Below, piece by piece: positions 41,917-52,349 of a stretch of 64,000 nt of DNA. The DNA is from Cryobacterium cheniae (GTDB lineage: Bacteria > Actinomycetota > Actinomycetes > Actinomycetales > Microbacteriaceae): assembly GCF_004403395.1 (NCBI RefSeq), contig NZ_SOGN01000008.1, positions 1-64,000 of the forward strand, given 5' to 3'. A program made the translations under genes and the position numbers. The notes under the pieces are model-generated. The model was not told the origin of the DNA and made no database searches. It saw only the letters and a program-made list of their open reading frames with translations. How positions within the stretch are numbered: the first letter of the stretch is position 1; every line of letters begins with the position of its first letter.

Positions 41917-42962
41917 AGCTCGTTCTGCCGCGGGATCACGACCTGCTTGACGATCATGATTGTCGCCGCGGCGACCGGGATCGCGATCAGCGCGCCCAGG
42001 ATGCCGAGCAGGTTGCCGCCGGCGAGAGCGGCCACCACGACGACGGCGCCGGGAACGGCCACGGCCCGGTTCATGATGTTGGGGCTGAGCAGGTACGCCT
42101 CCACCTGCATGTAGATCAGGTAATAGATGCCGGCGACCAGGGCCGTGAACGGCGAGCTGCCGATGCCGGGGATCAGGCAGGTCAGGACGATGATGATCGA
42201 CCCGGTGATCGTTCCCACGAGGGGGATCAGCGAGAACAGGAACGCGATCAGAGCGAGCAGCGCCGGGAACGGCGCACCGATGATCGACAGGAAGATGAAG
42301 CTGAGCACGCCGTTGCACAGTGCGAGCGCTCCCTGGCCGATCACGAAGCGGCCGACGGATGTCGTGATCTGCTCGCTGAGATCGGCGAACCGAGCCCGCT
42401 TGGAGGCCGGCACCAGCTGGTACATGGCCTGTTTCATGCCATTCAGGGAGGAGGTGAAGTAGAGCGTGAGGATCAGGATGATCAGGGCGCCGAAGAGGCC
42501 GTTGACAATCGCCAGTCCGGACTGGATGATGGTGGTCGAGATGTTCGTGATGTTCTTGCCGACGAGATCGGTGATCGACTCGGTGATCTTGGACAGCGGG
42601 AGGGCCGGGAACTGCTTCTGCACGTCGGCGAGGAAGGTGGAGGTGTTGATGGACTTGACCAGGTCCGGAATGGCCTTGGAGAGCTTGGTGACCTGGTCCA
42701 CGATGATCGGAACGACGGCGAAGATCACCCCGGTCAGCACCCCGATCACGGCGACGAGCACCGTGAGGATGGCGGCCCAGCGGGGGAACCTCTTCTTCTC
42801 CAGCCAGGACACGGCCGGGTCGAGCCCGAGCGCCAGGAACAGTGCCGCACCGATGTAGGTGATGATCGTCTGCAGCGTGATCACCGACGTGATGATGAGC
42901 AGGCCGACGCCGACGCCGAGGGTGCCGATCAGTCCGACGCGAAAGGCATTCTGAATCTTCAC
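41913..42962 (-). CDS. AI-2E family transporter (UPF0118)
   Basis: A 349-residue membrane protein with eight predicted helices and the family features: FLALGLDPAVSWLEKKRFPRWAAIL near the N-terminus, a large extracytoplasmic segment around 85-150, and IPLVGTITGSIIIVLTC, then PNIMNRAVAVPGAVVVVAALAGGNLLGILGALIAIPVAAA at the end. Family members export various small molecules or act as sodium/proton antiporters, and AI-2 itself is not implied. GTG 42962 with GGGGAG upstream is preferred over TTG 42974. Confidence 0.9.
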   Translation of the reverse strand: MKIQNAFRVGLIGTLGVGVGLLIITSVITLQTIITYIGAALFLALGLDPAVSWLEKKRFPRWAAILTVLVAVIGVLTGVIFAVVPIIVDQVTKLSKAIPDLVKSINTSTFLADVQKQFPALPLSKITESITDLVGKNITNISTTIIQSGLAIVNGLFGALIILILTLYFTSSLNGMKQAMYQLVPASKRARFADLSEQITTSVGRFVIGQGALALCNGVLSFIFLSIIGAPFPALLALIAFLFSLIPLVGTITGSIIIVLTCLIPGIGSSPFTALVAGIYYLIYMQVEAYLLSPNIMNRAVAVPGAVVVVAALAGGNLLGILGALIAIPVAAATIMIVKQVVIPRQNEL

Positions 42963-43076
42963 GGTTCTCCCCAAGGCGACGGCTGAGCGTCGGTGCGACG
43001 ACTGTGCCGACGTTGGTGCCGGCGGTGGTGCAGTGCAGGTGGCTGTGCTGGTGATTCTGTCGGGCTGGTGTCGGCG

Positions 43077-44696
43077 TTACTCGTCGTCGTCGCTGGCGGT
43101 GACCTTCTCCGCCTGAGTGAGCAGACCGCGCAGGCTCTCGAAGTATCCGGCCACGGCGTCGCGCTCAATCCTAATCTGGGACAGGCGCTCCTCGGCGTCG
43201 GCCACGAGCACGCGAGTACGCAATTCGGCGTCGGTCACCAATGCGGTGGCCCGTGCCTCGGCTTCCCGCACGAGGCGTTCGGCGGATTCCTCGGCGACCT
43301 TCTTCGACACTCGGACTTCGTCCCGGGCGGATGCGTCCAGCTGGTCGTTCAGCGCACGCAGTTCGAGCGTGCGCTGGTTGGTCTCGGCGAGCTGCCTGGC
43401 AGCATCCGCGACGAACTTCTGCGTTTGGGCCACCGCCTCCTGGTGGCGCTGCAACTGGGCCTGCTCCGCTTCGTCCCGGCGGGCCTTCAGCTCGACGTCG
43501 AGGTCGGCTCTGGCCTGGTCGATCTCGCGCTTGAGCTTGGCGGCTTCGTGCTCTCCACGCTTGCGGGAGGCCGTCAGATGGTTCTCGAGGTCGATACGGA
43601 GCTGCTCGCTGTCGGCGACGAAGTCCGCCCGGGTCTGCTCATTGTCACGACCGAGGTCGGCGTGGGACTGCTCGATCTCCGCGGCCAGGGCGACGCGTGC
43701 CTTGCCCATCTCGCGGCTGAGGTCGGCGCGCTGTCGTTCGAGGTCGCGGGCCAGGTCGGTTTGCGCCTGCTCGCTTTCAATCAACAGGTCGGCGCGGCCC
43801 TGCTCGATCTCCCGTTCGAGGTCGGTTCGGGCCTGCTCGATCTCGATGGCGAGGAGGTTGCGGGCCTGCTCGGTTTCGTGGTCAAGGTCGATCCGGGCCT
43901 GGTCGGTCTCCCGGGCGAGGTCGATGCGATGCTGCGTAGTTTCTGCTGCCAGGTCGATCCGGGCCTGGTCGGTCTCCCGGGCGAGATCGGCGCGCTGCTG
44001 GTCGAGTTCGTGGGCGACCTCGGCGCGCGTCAACTCGGTCTCGCTGGTGAGCCCGGCAGCGACCTCGCGGGCCTCGGTGGCCTCCCGCTGGGCGACAACG
44101 CGCACCTCGGCGGCCTCGCGCTCCGCTTCCGACCGGATTGCCGCGACTTCGCGTTTCACGGTGGCGCGCAGCTCGGCAGCCTCGGTGGCCACCGCGCCGC
44201 GGATGGCAGCAGCGTCATGCACGGCGTCCTGGGTGAGGGTGGTGGAATCCTCGTGGGCCCGGGCGAGCAGGTCATCGGCCTCGGCGATGGCATCGTTCAG
44301 GATGCGACCGGCCTTCACCGCGGCATCCGACAGCGTCCGTTCGGCGCGCTCGGTGCCCTCGCTGAGCAACGTCTGCACTTCGCTGGCCGCGGAGGCGCGG
44401 AGCCGTTCGGCGTCGATATCGGCCTGGGCGATCACCCTCGTGGACTGCTCCTCCGCCACCCGCAGCGTGTTCTCGAGCTTGGTGCCGAGGCCGGAGAAGG
44501 TGGGGCTGCCGACCTCTTCGATTTCGGCGTTCAGATCGTCGACCTGGGTGCTGAGGCGCTTGATTTCCTTCATGGCCTCGGTGCTCTGGGTATTCGCCTG
44601 GACCAGGTCGCGCCGCAGTCCCTGGATCGCCTTGTCAACTTCCTCGCGGTCATATCCGCGGAATACCTGGGTGAAGTCTGCTTCGTCGTTCGCCAC
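43077..44696 (-). CDS. Long coiled-coil protein with DivIVA-type N-terminus and hendecad repeats
   Basis: A 539-residue, almost entirely coiled-coil protein. The N-terminus FTQVFRGYDREEVDKAIQGLRRDL is a DivIVA-type lipid-binding/first coil motif. From residue 235 to 377 the sequence is thirteen uninterrupted 11-residue repeats with consensus R-x-D-L-x-x-E-x-x-Q-A. Ala/Glu-rich coils follow, and the C-terminus is acidic. Such hendecad rods occur in the polar-growth scaffold proteins of actinobacteria (Scy/FilP class). A cytoskeletal or polar role is therefore inferred. ATG 44696; monocistronic on the minus strand. Confidence 0.8.
   Translation of the reverse strand: MANDEADFTQVFRGYDREEVDKAIQGLRRDLVQANTQSTEAMKEIKRLSTQVDDLNAEIEEVGSPTFSGLGTKLENTLRVAEEQSTRVIAQADIDAERLRASAASEVQTLLSEGTERAERTLSDAAVKAGRILNDAIAEADDLLARAHEDSTTLTQDAVHDAAAIRGAVATEAAELRATVKREVAAIRSEAEREAAEVRVVAQREATEAREVAAGLTSETELTRAEVAHELDQQRADLARETDQARIDLAAETTQHRIDLARETDQARIDLDHETEQARNLLAIEIEQARTDLEREIEQGRADLLIESEQAQTDLARDLERQRADLSREMGKARVALAAEIEQSHADLGRDNEQTRADFVADSEQLRIDLENHLTASRKRGEHEAAKLKREIDQARADLDVELKARRDEAEQAQLQRHQEAVAQTQKFVADAARQLAETNQRTLELRALNDQLDASARDEVRVSKKVAEESAERLVREAEARATALVTDAELRTRVLVADAEERLSQIRIERDAVAGYFESLRGLLTQAEKVTASDDDE
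43566..43994 (-). repeat. Thirteen tandem 33-bp coding repeats (11-residue hendecads)
   Basis: Codons 235-377 of the coiled-coil gene. The units run RADLARETDQA, RIDLAAETTQH, RIDLARETDQA, RIDLDHETEQA and so on to RIDLENHLTAS without a break in register. Some neighbouring units are nearly identical at the DNA level, indicating growth by duplication. Confidence 0.88.
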
Positions 44697-44926
44697 GCTG
44701 TCTCCTCAAACTGGGGCTCTGACCCCCGTTTACGGTCTGTCGGAGGGAGCTTGCACAATTTTAGTCTGTTGCGACGGTACCGGCGCGTTCCAACCTGAAT
44801 GACTATTAGGTGCCTCTCAGGGGCAACCGGTATCGTGAGGAGTCCTGTCTGTTGCTGATTGGGCCCGCGTCCGGGTCCTACGCGCCTGCGCGCGTGATGA
44901 GCGGCCGGCGACACAGGAGGGTTGAC

Positions 44927-46726
44927 GTGCGTTTTGTTTTTGCCATAGTGGCATTCGTCCTTGCTGCCGCGATGATTGTGCTCGGGATCGCCCAGCGGAC
45001 CATTTTTCTTGAACCGAACTCGGTCAGCCTGAGTGCCACCGTCGCCGACGATGCCCGGTTTGCGGTGGTCGAGTCCAGTGCACTCAACGCCGTCCCGGGC
45101 AGCCAGACGATCACCGTGAGCGGTTCCGACACGGTCTTCCTTGCCTACGGGCGCACCGGTGACGTGAAGGCGTGGCTCGGAGACGAACCGTATGTCGACA
45201 TTCGGAAGGCCGGCAAGTCGGTCGCCCTCAGCAGCAAACTCGTCGATCCGGGCGCGGATGCCGAGGCCGACCCGTCGACCCCCGCGGCGGTGCCGGAGAC
45301 GGTCACCAACCCGGCGGGTTCTGACCTGTGGCTGCAGGAGTTCACGGCGAAGAACACGGTCACCACCACGGTCAAGATACCGGACGGCATCTCAATGATC
45401 GTGGCCTCCGACGGCGAGGCCCCCGCGCCCACGGAGGTCAGACTGTCCTGGCCCACCGACAACGCCACTCCCTGGGCCGGCCCGCTGATCGTCGGCGGCG
45501 GCGTCGTCGGCCTGATCGGCCTGATCATCTACCTGTTGGCGCTCCTGCACCTGCGCCGCTCCCACGGCCCCCGCCGCAACCTGCCGCGCGGGCCTCGGAT
45601 GCCCCGGCTCCCGCGCGTGCCCCGCCCGAAGGCCATCAAGGCGAGCCAGATCAACGGTTCGGGCAAGCCCCTCACCCGCTCCCTGATCGCCGTGCCCGTG
45701 ATCCTGGTCAGCGGTCTCGTGCTCAGCGGCTGTTCGGCCGATTTCTGGCCGGTCGTCTCGCCGCCCGAGGCCGTCGTCAGTGCGACGCCCGCTCCGACCG
45801 GCACCGCCGGACCGGCCCAGGACGTGCCGCCGCCGGCCGTGACCGTGCCGCAGCTCGAACGCATCGTGACCGGTATCGCCGCTCTGACCGCGGATGCCGA
45901 TGCGAACCTCAACGTGGAAGCCATCTCCACCCGGTTCACCGGCCCCGCGCTGGAAAAGCGTCTGGCGAACTATAAGATCCGCGCGGCCGACTCGGCCATC
46001 GCCGCACTGCCGTCGTTGCCCACGTCGCCTCTTCGGCTCACCCTGCCGCAGCAGTCCTCCACCTGGCCGCGGGTCGTCATGACGGTCCTGCAGGACGAGA
46101 CCGACTCCGCCACGGCGCCGACGGCCCTCGTGCTGCGACAGGAGTCACCGCGGGCCGACTACCGGGTCGAATACTTGATCCAGCTCGAGGCGGCCGCCAC
46201 GGTGCCCCAGGTTGCTCCGGCGGCGATCGGCGCCCCGATCATCGCGCCCGACTCCACTTTCCTCCTGCTCTCGCCCGACCAAGTAGCCGCGGCCTACGCG
46301 GATGTGCTTCAGCTGGGGGAGGCCAGCCCCTCCTACGGCCTGTTCGAGGCGGAGGGTGACACCTTCCGCACCCAGGTCACCGAACTGAAAACGTCGCGTA
46401 AGGCAGGCCTGCCCGCGACGGCGTCCATCGAATTCGGTGCGACCGCGGGCACCGGGCGCACCGTGGCATTGGCGACCAACGACTCCGGCAGCATCGTCGC
46501 CGTGAGCCTGACCGAGACCGAGACGGTCAAACCCGTGGATGCCGGCGCGACCGTGAGCCCCGAGGGTGCCAGCAAGGCCCTCTCCGGCATCACGGCCACG
46601 GCCAAGGGCATCACCAGCACCTATGCCGACCAGCTCCTGTTCCATGTGCCGGCCGCAGGTTCGAACGAAAAAATCGTCCTCCTTGGTTTCTCCCAGGGTC
46701 TGATCTCATCAACGGAGCTCCCATGA
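44927..46726 (+). CDS. Membrane protein with an internal lipoprotein-type signal (two-part fusion), unknown function
   Basis: A 599-residue protein. Part one (1-about 235) has a membrane helix at 3-25, an outside domain, a second helix (about 185-210) and a very basic cytosolic linker (SHGPRRNLPRGPRMPRLPR). Part two begins with a third hydrophobic segment ending in a lipobox-like motif (RSLIAVPVILVSGLVLSGCSAD), then a Pro-rich linker and a soluble domain of about 300 residues. The start is GTG 44927 with AGGAGGG upstream; a longer frame lacks a site. It overlaps the thioredoxin-TPR gene by 4 bp. No family recognised. Confidence 0.75.
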   Translation: MRFVFAIVAFVLAAAMIVLGIAQRTIFLEPNSVSLSATVADDARFAVVESSALNAVPGSQTITVSGSDTVFLAYGRTGDVKAWLGDEPYVDIRKAGKSVALSSKLVDPGADAEADPSTPAAVPETVTNPAGSDLWLQEFTAKNTVTTTVKIPDGISMIVASDGEAPAPTEVRLSWPTDNATPWAGPLIVGGGVVGLIGLIIYLLALLHLRRSHGPRRNLPRGPRMPRLPRVPRPKAIKASQINGSGKPLTRSLIAVPVILVSGLVLSGCSADFWPVVSPPEAVVSATPAPTGTAGPAQDVPPPAVTVPQLERIVTGIAALTADADANLNVEAISTRFTGPALEKRLANYKIRAADSAIAALPSLPTSPLRLTLPQQSSTWPRVVMTVLQDETDSATAPTALVLRQESPRADYRVEYLIQLEAAATVPQVAPAAIGAPIIAPDSTFLLLSPDQVAAAYADVLQLGEASPSYGLFEAEGDTFRTQVTELKTSRKAGLPATASIEFGATAGTGRTVALATNDSGSIVAVSLTETETVKPVDAGATVSPEGASKALSGITATAKGITSTYADQLLFHVPAAGSNEKIVLLGFSQGLISSTELP

Positions 46727-47703
46727 GTGTTGTCCCCCCATCCGGCATGAATCTGCGCGGAGCCGTCGACCTGTCCTCCCTGGTGAACCGTCCGGCGGCG
46801 CCGGCCGCGGGAGACCCGGCGACAGCCGGAGCCCCGGGTGCGCCCGCGGCGGGCCCCGTCGCGGTGCCCAGCCTTGTGCTCGAGGGCACGGATGCGAACT
46901 TCGGCGAGATCCTGGAACTCTCGATGAGCGTTCCGGTCATCGTCGACCTCTGGGCCGAATGGTGTGAGCCGTGCAAGCAGCTCACCCCGATCCTGGAGAG
47001 GCTGGCCCTGGAGTACGCCGGCCAGTTCGTGTTGGCCAAGGTCGACGTGGACTCGAACCCGCAGCTCACCCAGGCTTTCCAGGCCCAGTCGGTCCCGACC
47101 GTCGCCGCCCTCATCGGCGGTCAGCCGGTGCAGCTCTTCAGCGGCGCGCTACCCGAGGGCCAGGTTCGCGAGGTTCTGCACCGTGTGTTCGAGCTGGCGG
47201 CGGAGCACGGCGTCACCTCCATGGCCGCTGCCCCGGAGGCCGTCGCCGACGAGGCCGGGGCGGAGGCACCGGTCCCCGTGGAACCCGAGCTGCCGCCGCT
47301 GCACCAAGAGGCCTACGACGCCATCGAGCGTGGGGACTACGATGCGGCGATCGCCCTCTACAAGACCGCGCTGGCGCGGGATCCCCGGGACCAGATGGCC
47401 GTCGCCGGCCTGGCCCAGGTGAGCCTGCTGGCCCGGTTGCACGGCAAGACCATGGCCGAGATCCGTTCCGCCGCCGCGGCCGACCCCGACGACCTGCAGG
47501 CACAGCTCGCGGTCGCCGACCTCGACCTCTCCGGCGGCCACATCGAGGACGCCTTCGATCGGCTGCTCGCCCTCTTCCCCGCTCAGGACCCGGCCGGCCG
47601 CAACCTGATCCGCGAGCGCATCCTGGAGCTGTTCGAGGTCATCGGCCAGGACGACCCGCGGGTGCCGCCGACCCGTTCCCGCCTCACCGCGCTGCTCTAC
47701 TAG
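46723..47703 (+). CDS. Thioredoxin-TPR co-chaperone (CnoX/YbbN type)
   Basis: A 326-residue protein. An Ala/Pro-rich N-terminus is followed by a thioredoxin domain (about 50-160) with VIVDLWAEWCEPCKQLTPILERLA (CEPC active site) and SVPTVAALIGG (cis-Pro). A TPR-like helical C-terminal half contains EAYDAIERGDYDAAIALYKTALARDPRDQMAVAGLAQV. E. coli YbbN/CnoX protects clients from oxidation, and many actinobacteria carry this two-domain form. It is coupled (ATGA overlap) to the preceding membrane protein. Confidence 0.92.
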   Translation: MSVVPPSGMNLRGAVDLSSLVNRPAAPAAGDPATAGAPGAPAAGPVAVPSLVLEGTDANFGEILELSMSVPVIVDLWAEWCEPCKQLTPILERLALEYAGQFVLAKVDVDSNPQLTQAFQAQSVPTVAALIGGQPVQLFSGALPEGQVREVLHRVFELAAEHGVTSMAAAPEAVADEAGAEAPVPVEPELPPLHQEAYDAIERGDYDAAIALYKTALARDPRDQMAVAGLAQVSLLARLHGKTMAEIRSAAAADPDDLQAQLAVADLDLSGGHIEDAFDRLLALFPAQDPAGRNLIRERILELFEVIGQDDPRVPPTRSRLTALLY

Positions 47704-47750
47704 CCGCCACCGACCCGGTACCGGGCACCCGATACCCGGTACTCCGCGAA

Positions 47751-47799
47751 AGCGCGAAAATGGCCCCCTCGGCGATGCCGAAGGGGCCATTTTCGCGCT
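47751..47799. terminator. Bidirectional terminator hairpin between convergent genes
   Basis: AGCGCGAAAATGGCCCC (47751-47767) pairs perfectly with GGGGCCATTTTCGCGCT (47783-47799). An inner TCGG/CCGA closes a CGATG loop. The A-run and T-run inside the stem would give U-rich 3' ends in both directions for the thioredoxin gene and glgB. Confidence 0.85.
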
Positions 47800-47821
47800 C
47801 TCGCGCGAGCATTCCGGGCTG

Positions 47822-50197
47822 TCAGCGGTTCAAGCGCAGCCAGAGACCGGCGAGCGGGGGCAGGGTGACCACGGCGGATGCCGGGCGTCCGGCCCAGGGA
47901 ACGTCGACCGCCGTCACGGCGCCCAGGTTTCCGACCCCGGAACCGCCGAACTCGTCGGCATCCGTGTTCAGGATCTCCTCCCACACCCCGGCGGACGGCA
48001 GGCCGACCTGGAAGTCGGTGTGCGGCGCTCCGGAGAAGTTGAACAGGCAGGCGATCGGGTTGCCGTCGGCGTCCCAGCGCAGGAATGAGACGACGTTCTG
48101 GTCGGCGGCTCCGCCGTCCAGCAGCTCGAACCCGCTCGGGTCGTTGTCCTGGGCCCAGAGGCTCGGGTTCGACCGGTACACCCGGTTGAGCTGGCCGACC
48201 AGATTGAACAGGCCGCGGTGGGCCGGCTGGTCGAGGGTCCACCAGTCCAGACCCCTGGCCTCGCTCCACTCGGAGCGCTGCCCGAATTCCTGGCCCATGA
48301 ACAGCAGCTGCTTGCCGGGGTGCGCCCACATGAACGCGAAGTAGGCGCGCACGTTCGCGAGCTGCTGCCAGGAGTCGCCGGGCATCTTGGAGACGAGGGA
48401 GCCCTTGCCGTGCACGACCTCGTCGTGGCTGATCGGGAGCAGGAAGTTCTCGCTGAACGCGTAGACGAAGGAGAACGTGATCTGGTTGTGGTGGTGGGCC
48501 CGGTACATCGGGTCGACCGCCATGTACTCCAGCGTGTCGTGCATCCAGCCCATGTTCCACTTGAAGCCGAAGCCGAGGCCTCCGGCCGAAGTCGGTGCCG
48601 TCACCCCACCCCAGTTGGTGGACTCCTCGGCGATCATCACCGCTCCGGGATTGCGCTTGTAGGCGGTGGCCGTGATCTCCTGCAGCAGGCTGATCGCCTC
48701 GAGGTTCTCGTTGCCGCCGTGGATGTTCGGCTCCCACTGGCCGTCCTCACGGGAGTAGTCCAGGTAGAGCATCGACGCGACGGCGTCGACCCGCAGTCCG
48801 TCGATGTGGAATTCCTCTAGCCAGTAGAGGGCGTTCGCGACCAGGAAGTTGCGCACCTGCTTCTGGCCGAAGTCGAAGACGTAGGTGCCCCAGTCCATCT
48901 GCTCGCCGCGGCGCGGGTCCGGGTGCTCGTACAGCGCTTCGCCGTCGAAGCGGGCCAGCGCGAAGTCGTCCTTCGGGAAGTGCCCGGGCACCCAGTCCAT
49001 CAGCACGCCGATGCCGGCCTGGTGCAGCCGGTCGATCAGGTAGCGCAGGTCGTCGGGGTGGCCGAAACGGCTCGTCGGCGCGTAGTAGCCGGTGACCTGG
49101 TAGCCCCATGAGCCGCCGAACGGATGCTCGGTGAGCGGCATGAACTCCACATGCGTGTACGCCAGCTCGTTCAGGTAGTCGATCAGCTGGTCGGCGAGGT
49201 CGCGGTAGCTGAGCCCCGGACGCCAGGAGCCGACGTGCATTTCGTAGATGCTCATGGCCCGGTTGTGGGGGTCGGTGGCCGAACGGTCGGTGAGCCAGCC
49301 GGCATCCGCCCACTCGTAGCTGGTCTCACCGATGATGGAGGCCGTCTTGGGCGGGATCTCGGTGTAGCGGGCCATCGGGTCGGCCTTCTGCACCCAGTCG
49401 CCCGACCGGGTCAGCAGTTCGAACTTGTAGTTGGATCCGGCGGTCAGCCCGGGCACGAACAGCTCCCAGACCCCGGTGCTGCCCATGTTGCGCATGGCGT
49501 GCAGCGTGCCGCTCCACTGGTTGAAGTCACCGATCACGCGGACGGCCTGGGCGTGCGGGGCCCACACTGCAAAGGAGGTGCCGGACGTGGTGCCGAGCGG
49601 GCCGGCGCCTGGCCGGTAATGGGCGCCGAGGACGTCCCAGAGGCGTTCGTGGCGGCCCTCCCCGATGAGGTGCAGGTCGAGTTCGCCGAGAGTGGGCAGG
49701 TAGCGGTAGGGGTCGTCGACGATCCAGGTGGGGCCGTCGCTGTAGCGGGCCTCCACGAGGTAGTCCTGCAGGCCGAGTGTGCAGACACCCTGCCAGATGC
49801 CGTGGCCCAGGTGCGCCAGCTCCACATGTGCACCCGTCGGCAGCACGGCGAAGACCTCGATTGCGGACGGCCGGAGGGCACGGACGACGGTGAGCGGGTC
49901 CGCGATGCCGGTCTGCTCGAGCAGGTGCTGCCCCAGGACCTCGTGCGGGTCGTGGTAGCTGCCGGTGGCGACGCTGGCGAGGATGTGTTCGGCGATCACC
50001 GGCAGCTCCACCTTCGCGGCGGAGTGCCGCGGTTCGGCGGAGTGCCGCGGTTCGGCAGAAGCCCGCGCGGCCGACGTCCGGGAGTCCGGTGCCTGCTCGG
50101 CGCCCTTCCGGTCCACGTTCTTCTTGTCGGCGATCTTCTTGTCGGCGGACTTCTTGCCCGCGGACTTCTTGCCCGAACGTGCCTGTGCGTCCTTCAT
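47822..50197 (-). CDS. glgB: 1,4-alpha-glucan branching enzyme
   Basis: A 791-residue GH13 branching enzyme. CBM48-type N-terminal modules (to about 290) precede the catalytic barrel: [41 protein letters not shown] (nucleophile Asp), MIAEEST (acid/base Glu), and [16 protein letters not shown] nonconserved N-terminal tail of about 65 residues is Lys-rich ([18 protein letters not shown]) and contains a doubled SAEPRH. It makes alpha-1,6 branches on glycogen. The ATG overlaps the glgE stop by 4 bp, so glgE-glgB is an operon. Confidence 0.97.
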   Translation of the reverse strand: MKDAQARSGKKSAGKKSADKKIADKKNVDRKGAEQAPDSRTSAARASAEPRHSAEPRHSAAKVELPVIAEHILASVATGSYHDPHEVLGQHLLEQTGIADPLTVVRALRPSAIEVFAVLPTGAHVELAHLGHGIWQGVCTLGLQDYLVEARYSDGPTWIVDDPYRYLPTLGELDLHLIGEGRHERLWDVLGAHYRPGAGPLGTTSGTSFAVWAPHAQAVRVIGDFNQWSGTLHAMRNMGSTGVWELFVPGLTAGSNYKFELLTRSGDWVQKADPMARYTEIPPKTASIIGETSYEWADAGWLTDRSATDPHNRAMSIYEMHVGSWRPGLSYRDLADQLIDYLNELAYTHVEFMPLTEHPFGGSWGYQVTGYYAPTSRFGHPDDLRYLIDRLHQAGIGVLMDWVPGHFPKDDFALARFDGEALYEHPDPRRGEQMDWGTYVFDFGQKQVRNFLVANALYWLEEFHIDGLRVDAVASMLYLDYSREDGQWEPNIHGGNENLEAISLLQEITATAYKRNPGAVMIAEESTNWGGVTAPTSAGGLGFGFKWNMGWMHDTLEYMAVDPMYRAHHHNQITFSFVYAFSENFLLPISHDEVVHGKGSLVSKMPGDSWQQLANVRAYFAFMWAHPGKQLLFMGQEFGQRSEWSEARGLDWWTLDQPAHRGLFNLVGQLNRVYRSNPSLWAQDNDPSGFELLDGGAADQNVVSFLRWDADGNPIACLFNFSGAPHTDFQVGLPSAGVWEEILNTDADEFGGSGVGNLGAVTAVDVPWAGRPASAVVTLPPLAGLWLRLNR

Positions 50198-52269
50198 TGA
50201 GCTGGTCCCTTCACGTGCAGGATGTGCACAGGTTCGGTGAATGCGTCGAGACGCACGAAGTTGTCGGCCGACCAGGTCCAGACGGCACCGGTGATCAGGT
50301 CCTCGACCTCGTAGGAGGAGCCGTAGGGGAGACCGAACCGGGCGACGTCGAGGTGCACGACGGTCTGGCGCACGGAGTGCGGGTCGACGTTCGCGACGAT
50401 GATCAGCGCGTCCGGCTGCCCGGTGCCCGTGAACGGGGCGTCGAGGAACTTGCTGTAGACGAGGATGCCCTCGTCTTCACTCTCGTGGATATCGAGGTTG
50501 CGCAGCTGTCCGAGTGCCGGGTGCTCGGCACGGATGCGGTTGAGGCGGGTGAGGTAGGGCGCCAGGGAGGCGCCGGCGGCCTCGGCGGCCGCGAAGTCAC
50601 GCGGCCGGTACTGGTACTTCTCGTTGTCGATGTTCTCCTCGGCTCCGGGCCGGGCCACGCTCTCGAAGAGGTCGAAACCCGTGTACACGCCCCAGGTCGG
50701 CGCCGCGGTGGCCGCGAGGGCCGCCCGGATCTTGAACGCCGCCGGGCCGCCGAACTGCAGGTATTCGGAGAGGATGTCGGGCGTGTTCACGAACAGGTTC
50801 GGGCGCAGGAAGTCGGCGGTTTCGTGGGCGAGCCCGTCGAAGAACTCCGACAGCTCCTTCTTCGTGTTGCGCCAGGTGAAGTACGTGTAGGACTGCTGGA
50901 ACCCCACCTTGCCCAGACCCTGCAGCAGGGCCGGCCGGGTGAAGGCCTCGGCGAGGAAGAAGACATCCGGGAATTCCGCGTTGATCTCGAAGATCAGCCA
51001 CTCCCAGAAGTCGAGCGGTTTCGTGTGCGGGTTGTCGACCCGGAAGATGTTGACGCCGACGCCGATCCAGTAGCGCACGATCCGCAGCACTTCGGCGCGG
51101 ATGCCCAGGGGATCGTTGTCGAAGTTGATCGGGTAGATGTCCTGGTACTTCTTCGGCGGGTTCTCGGCGTAGGCGATGGAGCCGTCGGGCAGCGTGGTGA
51201 ACCACTCGGGGTGCTCGGTGACCCAGGGGTGGTCCGGCGACGCTTGAAGGGCCAGGTCGAGGGCGACCTCGAGGCCGTTCTCGCGAGCGGCCGCGAGGAA
51301 GACCTGGAAGTCCGCCACGGTGCCGAGATCCGGGTGGATGGTGTCGTGGCCACCGTCCGCCGATCCGATCGCCCAGGGCGAGCCCGGGTCGTTCGGTCCG
51401 GCGTTGAGCGTGTTGTTGGGTCCCTTGCGGAAGGCCAGGCCGATCGGGTGGATCGGCGGCAGGTACAGCACGTTGAAGCCCATCGCGGCCACGGCCGGGA
51501 GCCGGTCTGCGGCGGTGCGGAAGGTGCCGCTCTGCCAGGAGCCGTCGACGCGCTGGACGGCGCCCTCCGACCGCGGGAAGAACTCGTACCAGGAGCCGAC
51601 TCCGGCCCGGGTGCGCTCGACCAGGACGGTGCGGGACTCCGAGACCGATTCGAGCCCGGCCATCGGGCGCACGGCGGCCGCGGCGGCCAGCTGCGGGCTG
51701 CCGAGCACGGCGAAGCGGTCGGCAACAGATTTGGCGGGGTCGACGAGGGTCGTCGCGGCGGTGGCCAACGCGCGGCGCTCGGGGAGAGGCCGGGCCTGGT
51801 CGGCGCTTTCGCGTTTCAGCAGCTCCGACCCGATCAGGAACATGAGTTCCACGTCGACGTCGGCCGGGATCTTCAGCGAGGCGTTGTGCAGCCAGGTGGC
51901 CCAGTCGTCCGCGTAGGCGCGCACGCGGTACTGCCAGCGACCCTGGGTGCCCAGGGTGACGAGGGTCTCCCAGCGGTCGGTGCCCGGGGCCTTCAGGGCC
52001 ATCGGATGCTGCGATTCGGTTCCATCCGGGGCGGTCAGCAGCAGCATGACGCCGATGAGATCGTGTCCCTCCCGGAAGGCGGTCGCCGCAAACGGCACCG
52101 CTTCGCCGGCGAACGCCTTCGGCGGCCAGAGGTTGTCGTTCAACTGAGGGGCCAGATCGAGGATCGGGATACGCCCGATCCGGGGTTCTGCCGGGACTGT
52201 CGTCTGGACTTCCTGAACCGCGCCGGGGGTTTCAGGAGCCGCGCCTGTGCGTTTTACTGTCTTAGCCAC
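50194..52269 (-). CDS. glgE: Alpha-1,4-glucan:maltose-1-phosphate maltosyltransferase
   Basis: A 691-residue GH13_3 enzyme that extends alpha-glucans with maltose-1-phosphate. It has an N-terminal beta domain, [40 protein letters not shown] (family-specific loop), [19 protein letters not shown] (nucleophile Asp) and [13 protein letters not shown] (acid Glu). [11 protein letters not shown] is likewise diagnostic. The maltose-1-phosphate source (TreS/Pep2 or GlgM) is not in the window. It is divergent from glgP with an 80-bp promoter region between them. Confidence 0.97.
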   Translation of the reverse strand: MAKTVKRTGAAPETPGAVQEVQTTVPAEPRIGRIPILDLAPQLNDNLWPPKAFAGEAVPFAATAFREGHDLIGVMLLLTAPDGTESQHPMALKAPGTDRWETLVTLGTQGRWQYRVRAYADDWATWLHNASLKIPADVDVELMFLIGSELLKRESADQARPLPERRALATAATTLVDPAKSVADRFAVLGSPQLAAAAAVRPMAGLESVSESRTVLVERTRAGVGSWYEFFPRSEGAVQRVDGSWQSGTFRTAADRLPAVAAMGFNVLYLPPIHPIGLAFRKGPNNTLNAGPNDPGSPWAIGSADGGHDTIHPDLGTVADFQVFLAAARENGLEVALDLALQASPDHPWVTEHPEWFTTLPDGSIAYAENPPKKYQDIYPINFDNDPLGIRAEVLRIVRYWIGVGVNIFRVDNPHTKPLDFWEWLIFEINAEFPDVFFLAEAFTRPALLQGLGKVGFQQSYTYFTWRNTKKELSEFFDGLAHETADFLRPNLFVNTPDILSEYLQFGGPAAFKIRAALAATAAPTWGVYTGFDLFESVARPGAEENIDNEKYQYRPRDFAAAEAAGASLAPYLTRLNRIRAEHPALGQLRNLDIHESEDEGILVYSKFLDAPFTGTGQPDALIIVANVDPHSVRQTVVHLDVARFGLPYGSSYEVEDLITGAVWTWSADNFVRLDAFTEPVHILHVKGPAQ

Positions 52270-52349
52270 CTACTGACCGTAGCGCGGATTGGGAGTGCAA
52301 TGCTGCCTCCATTAACCCGTGCGACACGTCCCGCCCCTAGGCTGAAGTT

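Noticed and set aside
43566-43994. CRISPR-like periodic repeat
   Set aside because: The 33-bp period is coding (11-residue coiled-coil units), has no unique spacers and stays in frame throughout.
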